A DNA stretch of 5,454 nucleotides from Anaerolineales bacterium (lineage in GTDB: Bacteria; Chloroflexota; Anaerolineae; 4572-78; NAK82), in NCBI GenBank assembly GCA_024643945.1, contig JAHELX010000166.1, forward strand, positions 1-5,454, written 5' to 3'. The notes below the pieces were generated by a model that did no database searches, was not told where the DNA came from, and saw nothing but the letters and a program-made list of their open reading frames with translations. The position numbers and the translations under genes were made by a program. Below are positions 1 to 4,587 of the stretch, in pieces. Within the stretch, counting starts at the first letter, position 1; the number at the start of each line of letters is the position of its first letter.

Positions 1-575
1 AGCGGCGTCCCCTGGACCTGGCAGCGTTGGTGGGCGACGTGGTGCAGGCATTGGCGCCGGTTGCCGCCGAAAAACGGGTGACCCTCCACGCCGATTTACC
101 GGAGCTGCCCCGGGTGACGGGAGACGGCGACCGGCTGAGCCAGGTCTTCACCAATTTGCTGGACAACGGGCTGAAATATACGTCGGAAGGGGACCGGGTG
201 CAGGTAACGGCGCAAGTCCTGAAGGCGCAGCCGCGCCCCCAGCGCAGCGGCATCCTGGCCCGCCCCGACGCTTCAACCCTCGTCAGTCTGCGCGCCGACT
301 TCGTGGAGGTGAGTATCGCCGATACCGGGCGCGGCATCCCCTCGGAGGATCTGCCCCGCATCTTCGAACGGTTCTACCAGGCGGACAAGGCACGGACGTC
401 GCGCCAGGGATCGGGCTTGGGGCTGGCCATCGCCAAAGAGGTGGTCGAAGCGCACGGGGGGCGCATCGGCGTCGAAAGTGTGGAAGGCCTGGGGACCCGC
501 TTCACTGTGGCCCTGCCGGTGAGCCAGTCTGAAGCGGGGGAAGAAGAGGCGGCAAACACGAAACAACGAAGGTAA
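1..575 (+). CDS. Sensor histidine kinase, C-terminal part (5' end outside window)
   Basis: This is the catalytic and ATP-binding (HATPase_c) half of a two-component sensor kinase, which would phosphorylate a conserved His on its own dimerisation domain and pass the phosphate to a response regulator. The frame is open from base 3, so the gene starts upstream and the TTG at 27 is only an internal Leu codon. Visible motifs in order: an N-box (DRLSQVFTNLLDNGLKYT, near 132-182), G1 box DTGRGIP (321-341), F-box FERFYQADK (about 366-391), and G2 box GSGLGLAIAKEVVEAHGG (408-461). A stretch of roughly 30 residues rich in Pro, Arg and Gln lies between the N-box and G1, longer than in compact PhoR-type kinases. 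The H-box and sensor domains are not in the window, so stimulus and partner are unknown. The protein ends with a hydrophilic Glu/Lys/Arg tail. No response regulator gene is visible downstream; it would be upstream if present. Confidence 0.93.
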   Translation, partial: RRPLDLAALVGDVVQALAPVAAEKRVTLHADLPELPRVTGDGDRLSQVFTNLLDNGLKYTSEGDRVQVTAQVLKAQPRPQRSGILARPDASTLVSLRADFVEVSIADTGRGIPSEDLPRIFERFYQADKARTSRQGSGLGLAIAKEVVEAHGGRIGVESVEGLGTRFTVALPVSQSEAGEEEAANTKQRR

Positions 576-608
576 CTACTCACCCTCCCTGTTACAGTAT
601 ACTAAACA

Positions 609-682
609 GAGTGAGGCCGATGGTGCAAAACAGACAGAGATCAGCCAATTATCGGTCTGCTCACTCCATTGGTCCCGGCCTC
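609..682. other. Gene-free spacer with competing inverted repeats
   Basis: The 195-base gap between the kinase and the small gene at 771 holds no credible ORF. It contains two mutually exclusive pairings. In the first, GAGTGAG (609-615) pairs with CTCACTC (660-666), stacked directly on CAGAC (631-635) with GTCTG (655-659). In the second, GAGGCCG (613-619) pairs with CGGCCTC (676-682). Neither is followed by a T-run, so I do not call an intrinsic terminator. The arms are short and the loops long, so this may be chance or a weak RNA structure. Confidence 0.25.
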
Positions 683-733
683 TACGGCACAAATCACCCC
701 CAAATCTGAAGGCATTCCCTGGGCAACCTCGCC

Positions 734-762
734 TTTTGTAAGTTGGAATAATACAGTATAAT
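734..762 (+). promoter_or_regulatory. Promoter for the 771/970 gene pair, probably giving a leaderless mRNA
   Basis: A perfect TATAAT lies at 757-762. The best -35 match with 17-base spacing is the weak TTTTGT at 734-739; TTGTAA at 736-741 would leave only 15 bases. A start site about 7 bases past the -10 box falls at or within one or two bases of the ATG at 771, and no Shine-Dalgarno sequence lies between. The sequence therefore suggests a leaderless transcript. The 9-mer TACAGTATA overlaps the -10 box (752-760) and also occurs at 593-601, where it is part of the palindrome AGTATACT (596-603). Confidence 0.55.
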
Positions 763-770
763 GCGATACG

Positions 771-998
771 ATGAAATCATCCTGTCACTTCGACCCGGTA
801 GACTTAGACCAGATGCGCCTGTTGGGGAAGCTTTCTCCCGGCCAGCGTATCCGCGTGATGCTTGATGCGCGAGAGCTGACGGTGGGCTTGATCCGAGGGC
901 GGCTTCGGCGGCGATATCCTCACCTGTCGCCACGCGACCTCAATGTGAAGGTATTAGAGGAGCTAGAGCGTGCCGAACGAACGCCCCCCGGACCTTAG
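771..998 (+). CDS. Small conserved-looking protein preceding a nucleotidyltransferase (75 aa, function unknown)
   Basis: I cannot assign this 75-residue protein to a named family. It has no signal peptide, membrane segment or cysteine cluster. Its core, from about residue 20 to 68, is dense in Arg, Leu and Glu (LSPGQRIRVMLDARELTVGL, then a basic RGRLRRRYPHLS stretch and an acidic helix around VLEELERAE). It should fold as two or three helices. The style resembles short proteins I associate from memory with genes next to nucleotidyltransferases in Chloroflexota and cyanobacteria, so a partner or antitoxin-like role is inferred. ATG 771 is chosen because it sits immediately after a consensus -10 box; ATG 813 (residue 15) is an alternative that would still keep the core. 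The 3' end overlaps the GTG of the next gene by 29 bases in another frame, so the two are probably translated in a coupled way. Confidence 0.7.
   Translation: MKSSCHFDPVDLDQMRLLGKLSPGQRIRVMLDARELTVGLIRGRLRRRYPHLSPRDLNVKVLEELERAERTPPGP
957..962 (+). promoter_or_regulatory. Ribosome binding site deciding the GTG 970 start
   Basis: GAGGAG sits 7 bases before the GTG at 970, inside the last codons of the 771 gene. It makes this GTG the preferred start over any internal ATG; the next in-frame Met (residue 27) would cut into the nucleotidyltransferase fold. It also implies translation coupling with the upstream gene. Confidence 0.7.
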
Positions 999-1605
999 CC
1001 TTTTTCTGGATATCCTGAGAACACTGGAAACCATCAACGCTCCTTACATGGTGATCGGAGCTTTTGCCGCTGCGGTCTACGGGAGCACCCGCACCACCTA
1101 CGATATCGACATCATTGTCGACCTGGATGAGAAACACATCCGGGCACTGGCGGACACCTATCCACCCCCTCGCTACTACGCCGATCCTGTGCAGATGCAT
1201 GATTCCATCCGCATGGGCATCATGTTCAAAATCATTGATACCAGCCGGGGCGAAAAGGCCGACTTGATGCCCCAGACCATGGATACCCGCTATCGACAAG
1301 CGTTCCAGCGCCGGCTAAGGCAGATGGTTGAACTACCGGGCGGAGAGTCCTTCGAAATCTGGTGTGCTCGCCCCGAAGATGTCATTGTCGGCAAGCTCAT
1401 TGCCTGGAATGAAGGCCGATCCCGCAAGCACGAAACTGACATCTATCAGATGATGGTTTTCTATTATCTGGGCGCCGATGCAGCACAGAGCACTCCCCTC
1501 AACGAGGCTTACGTAGACGCTCAGGCCAGAACCTTGGGTGATGACGTCATTAATCTCTGGGAGGCCATTAAAGACGCCGCTCGCCGGGCAGCAGATCGAT
1601 CCTAA
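970..1605 (+). CDS. Nucleotidyltransferase-fold protein (AbiEii / DUF6036-like), possible toxin of a two-gene module
   Basis: This 211-residue cytoplasmic protein has the signature of minimal DNA polymerase beta-type nucleotidyltransferases. After a helix containing LDILRTLETINAPYMVIG comes GAFAAAVYGSTRTTYDIDII (residues 30-49). Gly30, the YG at 37-38, Arg41 and the metal-binding pair Asp45/Asp47 match the G-G/A-x-A...YG...R-x-T-x-D-I-D pattern. A possible third carboxylate is Asp98 (GEKADLM). The C-terminal PEDVIVGKLIAWNEGRSRKH followed by ETDIY (residues 135-159) is the E-D-[IL]-I...K-L...R...D-I helix pair of AbiEii/DUF1814/DUF6036-like proteins. Such enzymes transfer a nucleotide to RNA, protein or small molecules; the acceptor cannot be read from the sequence. 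The partner at 771 is far shorter than AbiEi, so this is not a classical AbiE pair. A non-toxic housekeeping role remains possible. Confidence 0.82.
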   Translation: MPNERPPDLSLFLDILRTLETINAPYMVIGAFAAAVYGSTRTTYDIDIIVDLDEKHIRALADTYPPPRYYADPVQMHDSIRMGIMFKIIDTSRGEKADLMPQTMDTRYRQAFQRRLRQMVELPGGESFEIWCARPEDVIVGKLIAWNEGRSRKHETDIYQMMVFYYLGADAAQSTPLNEAYVDAQARTLGDDVINLWEAIKDAARRAADRS

Positions 1606-1626
1606 CCGGTTTCACAAAAGGATCCA

Positions 1627-2136
1627 CTACTGAGTGGTTGCCTCCGCCTCGGCAGGCTCAACCTCGCTCTCCGGGGTCTCCTCTAGCTGTCCCCCTTCAG
1701 GTTCAATGACAACCTTGAGGCTGGCCGACACATCCCCCATCAGCCGCACTGGAACCGAATGTTCGCCGAGCTGGCGCAGCGGATCGCTGATAATCTTGCG
1801 CCGGTCAAACTCCTGGCCCAGTTCGCGTTGCAGCCCCTCGGCCAGGTCGGCGGTGGTGATGGAACCGTAAAGCTTCCCCTTTTCCCCGGCGCGCGCCTGG
1901 AAGGTGAGCGTGAGTCCCTCGATACGCCGCGCCAGGTCCTGGGCATCGGCCAGTTCTCGGGCGCGTTTACGCTCGCCAGACTTGCGCACCTGGTCGGCTT
2001 GTTTGAGGGTACCCTTGCTGGCCACTTTGGCCAGCCCGCGAGGAATCAAATAATTGCGGCCATAACCGTCGGCAACTGTCACCACTTTGCCGGCGTGTCC
2101 CAATTTATCCACGTCCTCCAGCAACAGGACCTTCAT
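1627..2136 (-). CDS. rplI: 50S ribosomal protein bL9
   Basis: bL9 is a structural protein of the large ribosomal subunit that binds 23S rRNA near the base of the L1 stalk and reaches out along the neighbouring ribosome; its loss raises frameshifting. The N-terminus MKVLLLEDVDKLGHAGKVV and the following VADGYGRNYLIPRGLAKVAS match the bL9 signature (G-x2-G-x4-V-x2-G-Y-x2-N-Y-L-x3-G-x-A) without exception. The long linker helix (about residues 40-75) and the C-terminal domain with GKLYGSITTADLAEGL and FDRRKI are present. The frame extends 11 codons upstream, but ATG at 2136-2134 is chosen because the family begins MKV and a Shine-Dalgarno lies just before it. The product is 169 residues against about 148 usually; the excess is an acidic tail rich in Glu, Pro and Thr. 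Neighbours usual for bL9 (rpsF, ssb, rpsR, dnaB) are absent here, so it appears to stand alone. Confidence 0.97.
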   Translation of the reverse strand: MKVLLLEDVDKLGHAGKVVTVADGYGRNYLIPRGLAKVASKGTLKQADQVRKSGERKRARELADAQDLARRIEGLTLTFQARAGEKGKLYGSITTADLAEGLQRELGQEFDRRKIISDPLRQLGEHSVPVRLMGDVSASLKVVIEPEGGQLEETPESEVEPAEAEATTQ

Positions 2137-2145
2137 TTTCTCTCG

Positions 2146-2151
2146 CCTCTC
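2146..2151 (-). promoter_or_regulatory. Ribosome binding site of rplI
   Basis: Read on the minus strand, GAGAGG at 2151-2146 lies 9 bases before the ATG at 2136. It supports this start rather than the longer frame beginning at 2169. Confidence 0.6.
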
Positions 2152-2188
2152 TTTCCTTACAGAGTGCAATCTCCTGCATCTTAGAGCA

Positions 2189-2263
2189 TGTCTCTAAAAA
2201 GTGGGGTGGGCTTTCCAGCCCGCCTGGGCAGCCTGGAAAGGCCGCCCCACGACTTTTCAGATA
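2189..2263. repeat. Palindromic repeat element, copy 1
   Basis: An 18-base arm GTGGGGTGGGCTTTCCAG (2201-2218) and the arm CTGGAAAGGCCGCCCCAC (2233-2250) form an imperfect hairpin with 16 of 18 positions paired and a 14-base loop. Weaker outer arms (TGTCTCTAAAAAG at 2189-2201 and CTTTTCAGATA around 2253-2263) resemble the terminal repeats of copy 2. Bases 2221-2250 match 2561-2590 of copy 2 at 29 of 30 positions. It begins 52 bases upstream of the rplI start and would lie in the rplI leader if the distal promoter is used. It looks like a REP/MITE-type short element; no transposase is seen. Confidence 0.75.
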
Positions 2264-2300
2264 CCTTCTTACGCCCAGAAGTAATAAGACAACAGAAAAA

Positions 2301-2459
2301 CCGTGCCTGATGCTAACTGCGCGGTTGATGTTGAATTGTACCTCACGACGCCGTCAGGCGCAAACTGGTGCGGGACCACTAAACACGCCCGCTGCGGCCA
2401 GGATCAGGGGATAATGCATGCCTTTTTCTTTTGTAGATGTTAGCCGAGCTAACGCACGG
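2301..2459. other. Gene-free segment between the two palindromic elements, with nested inverted repeats
   Basis: No credible protein is encoded on either strand. Inverted repeats are nested: CCGTGC (2301-2306) with GCACGG (2454-2459), GCTAAC (2312-2317) with GTTAGC (2439-2444), and GCCTGA (2305-2310) with TCAGGC (2354-2359). There is also a tight local hairpin, GTTAGC-CGA-GCTAAC, at 2439-2453. This could be a degenerate mobile element interior or a structured RNA. The arms are only six bases each, so chance cannot be excluded. Confidence 0.3.
2335..2363 (-). promoter_or_regulatory. Possible distal promoter for rplI
   Basis: On the minus strand, TTGCGC (2363-2358) and TACAAT (2340-2335) are separated by exactly 17 bases. 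The -10 matches the consensus at 5 of 6 positions and the -35 at 3 to 4. It would give a leader of about 190 bases that includes palindromic element copy 1. I found no convincing promoter in the 52 bases between that element and the rplI start. Confidence 0.35.
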
Positions 2460-2506
2460 GGAAGAAGCATGACCTAACGCCTTCTGATCGAAGAGACCTC
2501 AGAAGC

Positions 2507-2605
2507 TGTCTGAAAAGCTGTGGGGTGGGCTTTTCCCCAGAGGGGACCTATGGGCTAGCTCGCCTGGGCAGCCTGGAAAGGCTGCCCCACCCTACTTTTC
2601 AGACA
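2507..2605. repeat. Palindromic repeat element, copy 2, with perfect 11-bp terminal inverted repeats
   Basis: The ends TGTCTGAAAAG (2507-2517) and CTTTTCAGACA (2595-2605) are perfect 11-base inverted repeats. Inside, GTGGGG (2520-2525) pairs with CCCCAC (2585-2590) and continues imperfectly. The right half (2561-2590) is nearly identical to 2221-2250 of copy 1. Compared with copy 1, about 25 extra bases lie in the loop. The whole element is about 99 bases, in the size range of a REP/BIME or a very small MITE. It ends 22 bases before the -35 box of the next promoter. Confidence 0.75.
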
Positions 2606-2627
2606 TATGCTCAGGATTGTAACCCCC

Positions 2628-2656
2628 TTGTCTTGCGCCGTCGTTCGTGTTATAAT
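2628..2656 (+). promoter_or_regulatory. Strong sigma-70-type promoter with extended -10
   Basis: TTGTCT (2628-2633) and TATAAT (2651-2656) are separated by 17 bases, and TG at 2648-2649 gives an extended -10. Transcription should start near 2663. It is the best promoter in the window and points into the structured RNA region and the zinc-ribbon operon. Confidence 0.75.
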
Positions 2657-2662
2657 CTCAGT

Positions 2663-2901
2663 CATTCAATGGACAGGCAAGCGACGCCGATCCAGAGAGG
2701 AAGTGTATCTGACAACAATGTCTTCAAATCTGCCGGCTTACATTCGGCTGCGCCATCCTTTGGCTGTTTGGCAACAACACGACCACGCCCCACGCGTGGC
2801 TGGCATAGCCTGTACGCCCTCTTTGGCCCGAGGGATCCGCTTCAGTCGCGCACGGCTGGCGATAGCAGCCTGATGCCGTTGGCATTAGGCTGTTTCTTTT
2901 T
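2663..2901 (+). ncRNA. Candidate noncoding RNA or attenuated leader between promoter and intrinsic terminator
   Basis: The region runs from the predicted start of the 2628-2656 promoter to the T-tail of the terminator, about 240 bases. Long-range pairing is visible near both ends: GCGAC (2681-2685) with GTCGC (2845-2849), followed inward by GATCC (2689-2693) with GGATC (2833-2837). Internal hairpins are GACA/TGTC (2711-2722), GCCG/CGGC (2732-2748), CCACGC/GCGTGG with a five-base loop (2783-2799), and CCCTC/GAGGG (2817-2834, competing slightly with the closing stem). I compared it by eye with RNase P RNA, tmRNA, SRP RNA and T-box motifs and saw none. It could be a free small RNA (6S-like in size class) or the leader of the 2951 operon. 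A 51-codon frame from 2718 ends inside the terminator stem, but its start lacks a well-spaced Shine-Dalgarno. Confidence 0.45.
2866..2901 (+). terminator. Strong intrinsic terminator upstream of the zinc-ribbon operon
   Basis: CAGCCTGATGCC (2866-2877) and GGCATTAGGCTG (2881-2892) form a 12-pair stem, with one G-T wobble, around a three-base loop. TTTCTTTTT (2893-2901) follows directly. GGCTG at 2854-2858 can instead pair with CAGCC at 2866-2870, which would break the terminator stem, so a weak antiterminator-like alternative exists. Confidence 0.85.
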
Positions 2902-2902
2902 C

Positions 2903-2922
2903 GCAACCTGGGCAAAGGTTGC
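2903..2922 (+). other. Second hairpin just after the terminator
   Basis: GCAACC (2903-2908) and GGTTGC (2917-2922) form a six-base perfect stem with an eight-base loop, between the terminator tail and the Shine-Dalgarno of the 2951 gene. No T-run follows. It may stabilise the 3' end or shape the operon leader. Confidence 0.4.
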
Positions 2923-2950
2923 CGAGTAGTTACCGCAGAAGGAACTAATC

Positions 2951-3652
2951 ATGAGTCGGACTCAACATTTATACGGGCTGCAGCAAGTAGACCTCGAAAT
3001 CGAGAGTGCGTCGCGCCGGCTGAAGGAAATCGCGGCCAGCCTGGTCGAAAGCAATGAACTGAAACGGGCACGCAAAATGGTAGTCGAGGCCCAGGCACGC
3101 CTCGCCAAACGCCGGGCTCGAATGAAAGACCTGGACCTGGAAGTGAGCAGCCTGAGCCACAAGATCGAGACCGACGAACAGCGCCTCTACAGCGGGCGCG
3201 TCACCAACCCCAAAGAATTGGCCAGTCTGCAGGATGAAGTGGCTTCCCTCCGGCGCTGGCGCGACAAAAAAGAGGATGACCTGCTGGAGGTGATGGTGGC
3301 TGCCGAGGAAGGCGAGGCAGCCCTGGCCGACGCCCAGGCCATTCTCACCCAGGTCAGCGAGACCTGGCGCGCCGAGCAGGGAGACCTGGCCGAAGAGCAG
3401 GCCCGGCTCCAGGCACGGCTGCAGGAATTGGTCGAGCAAAGAAAGTCGCTGGTGGCCGCCATCGGGCCCGAAGACATGGCCATCTACGAGCGCCTGCGCC
3501 AGCGCAAGGCGGGACGGGCTGTGGCCCTTGTCAAAGACGGCATCTGCCAGGGATGCCGGATGAACCCGCCCACCAGCCAGGTGCAGCACGCCAGGTCGGG
3601 AACTGAACTCGTGTTTTGCAACAATTGCGGTCGGATTCTGCACGTTGCGTGA
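2951..3652 (+). CDS. Coiled-coil C4-type zinc-ribbon protein (COG1579, zf-RING_7 family)
   Basis: This 233-residue cytoplasmic protein belongs to a widespread family with a long antiparallel coiled-coil hairpin and a C-terminal zinc ribbon. Residues 10-175 are almost wholly charged helix. The family-specific turn YSGRVTNPKELASLQDEVAS is at residues 80-99. The ribbon has GICQGC (Cys199, Cys202) and FCNNCGRIL (Cys223, Cys226), a complete four-cysteine zinc site. Relatives studied in epsilonproteobacteria (HP0958/FlgZ) act in flagellar regulation and bind RNA or RpoN, and the chlamydial CdsZ binds type III secretion parts. In most bacteria the role is unknown, and no flagellar or secretion gene is visible here. 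ATG 2951 has AAGGA (2939-2943) seven bases upstream. It is the first gene of a likely operon with the amidase, 24 bases downstream, and its transcription must pass the terminator at 2866-2901 if the 2628 promoter is used. Confidence 0.93.
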   Translation: MSRTQHLYGLQQVDLEIESASRRLKEIAASLVESNELKRARKMVVEAQARLAKRRARMKDLDLEVSSLSHKIETDEQRLYSGRVTNPKELASLQDEVASLRRWRDKKEDDLLEVMVAAEEGEAALADAQAILTQVSETWRAEQGDLAEEQARLQARLQELVEQRKSLVAAIGPEDMAIYERLRQRKAGRAVALVKDGICQGCRMNPPTSQVQHARSGTELVFCNNCGRILHVA

Positions 3653-3665
3653 CAGTTGAAGGATC

Positions 3666-3671
3666 AGGAGG
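3666..3671 (+). promoter_or_regulatory. Ribosome binding site deciding the ATG 3677 start of the amidase
   Basis: AGGAGG ends five bases before ATG 3677. The longer frame would start with TTG at 3656, which has no such site in place and lies only three bases past the preceding stop, so 3677 is preferred. Confidence 0.8.
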
Positions 3672-3676
3672 CAAGA

Positions 3677-4576
3677 ATGGCTATCCGAACGATAACGCTC
3701 GATATTGACGACACAGTCTACCAGCAGGCGCTGACCAAAGCCAAAACCGAAGGCCAAACCATGGCCCACGTGCTGGCAACGCTGCTAACCCAGTGGGCAG
3801 GGCCCGCACCTGCACCAGCGCCTGCCGCTCGCACCTACACGGTTCAGCCGGGCGACACACTGGGCGGCATCGCGCGCCAGGTATACGGCAACGCCGCGAA
3901 ATATCCCTTGATTGCCGAGGCCAACCGCATCACCGACCCGCGTCGCATCTGGGTAGGGCAGGTGTTGACCATTCCACCCCTACCAGACACAACGGGTGAA
4001 GCTCCCCCCAGCGCTCCGGCCTCCCAGCCTCAGGCGCCGGCCGGGGCTGGCAGCGCACCGGCCCCCGTTGCCCCCACGCCCGAGGCGCCCACCATCACCT
4101 GGGTAGGATCACCCAACTTCAATCAGCGCCCGAACCCCAATGATATCTGGGCCATTGTGATTCACAGTACGGCCAATAGCTCGCTGGAAGGGGTGATCAA
4201 CTGGTTCAACAATCCTCAAGCCCTGGTCAGCGCGCACTACAGTATCGGCAAAGATGGACGCATTGCCCAACACGTGCGCGACCAAAACCGGGCCTGGCAC
4301 GCCGGCAAGAGCGAATGGAAGGGGGTACCCAACGTCAATAACTACGCCATCGGCATCGAGTTGGTGAACCTCAACGACGGCCAGGACCCTTACCCGGAAG
4401 AACAACACCAGGCCAACGTGCAACTCTGTATCACCATGTGTCGCAAGCGCAACATCAAGACAGAGAATATTATGGGACATCTGGACATTGCCGTGCCCAA
4501 AGGCCGCAAGACTGACCCTCGGGGCTATGATCTGGAACGACTTCGCCGCGAGGTATCAGTTGCTCTAAGCGCCTGA
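3677..4576 (+). CDS. N-acetylmuramoyl-L-alanine amidase with N-terminal RHH-like segment and LysM domain
   Basis: The 299-residue product has three parts. Residues 3-40 (TITLDIDDTVYQQALTKAK, then a second helix ending LLTQW) follow the strand-helix-helix pattern of ribbon-helix-helix (CopG/Arc-like) proteins. Residues 53-100 form a canonical LysM (YTVQPGDTLGGIARQVYGN...INxxxWVGQVLTIP-type), which binds glycan GlcNAc-containing chains. After a Pro/Ala linker (102-139), residues about 143-295 are an Amidase_2 (AmpD/PGRP-type) domain that cleaves between N-acetylmuramic acid and the stem peptide. Its zinc ligands His163 (VIHST), His268 (GHLD) and Asp280, plus Glu228 (GIELVN) and Lys278 (KTD), are all present, so it should be active. 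No signal peptide or transmembrane helix is visible, which is odd for a cell-wall enzyme; it may act on recycled or phage-like targets, be released by lysis, or use a non-classical route. It sits 24 bases after the zinc-ribbon gene and 11 before the sigma gene. Confidence 0.92.
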   Translation: MAIRTITLDIDDTVYQQALTKAKTEGQTMAHVLATLLTQWAGPAPAPAPAARTYTVQPGDTLGGIARQVYGNAAKYPLIAEANRITDPRRIWVGQVLTIPPLPDTTGEAPPSAPASQPQAPAGAGSAPAPVAPTPEAPTITWVGSPNFNQRPNPNDIWAIVIHSTANSSLEGVINWFNNPQALVSAHYSIGKDGRIAQHVRDQNRAWHAGKSEWKGVPNVNNYAIGIELVNLNDGQDPYPEEQHQANVQLCITMCRKRNIKTENIMGHLDIAVPKGRKTDPRGYDLERLRREVSVALSA

Positions 4577-4587
4577 CACAACGAGTT

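Noticed and set aside
27..29. TTG at 27 as the true start of the histidine kinase gene
   Set aside because: The frame is open upstream to base 3 and encodes RRPLDLAALVGDVV, typical of the helix before the ATPase domain. A kinase lacking its H-box would be unusual, so the gene is simply cut by the window.
940..1299. Minus-strand open frame of 119 codons opposite the nucleotidyltransferase
   Set aside because: It lies across the conserved nucleotidyltransferase motifs, has no Shine-Dalgarno or family features, and is best explained as a shadow frame.
1604..1611. Palindrome AACCGGTT between the convergent genes as a terminator
   Set aside because: It is a self-complementary 8-mer without a loop or a T-run, so it cannot form a useful terminator hairpin.
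1759..2184. Plus-strand open frame of 141 codons over rplI
   Set aside because: It is antisense to a bL9 gene with a complete signature and shows no domain of its own.
2663..2901. RNase P RNA, tmRNA, SRP RNA or T-box leader
   Set aside because: I looked for the GAGGAAAGUC-type core of RNase P, the tRNA-like CCA end of tmRNA, the GGAAGCAGC-type SRP loop and the T-box GGUGGUACCGCG-like box and found none, so no class name is given.
2525..2929. Plus-strand open frame of 134 codons spanning palindromic element copy 2, the promoter and the terminator
   Set aside because: It runs through a repeat, a promoter and an intrinsic terminator, and the translation looks like random GC-rich sequence without a plausible fold.
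2969..3769. Long minus-strand open frame (266 codons) opposite the zinc-ribbon gene
   Set aside because: It is the antisense of a gene with a clear family signature and four zinc cysteines. Its translation, rich in Gly, Leu and Phe, has no recognisable domain, and its length follows from the GC-rich codon pattern of the real gene.
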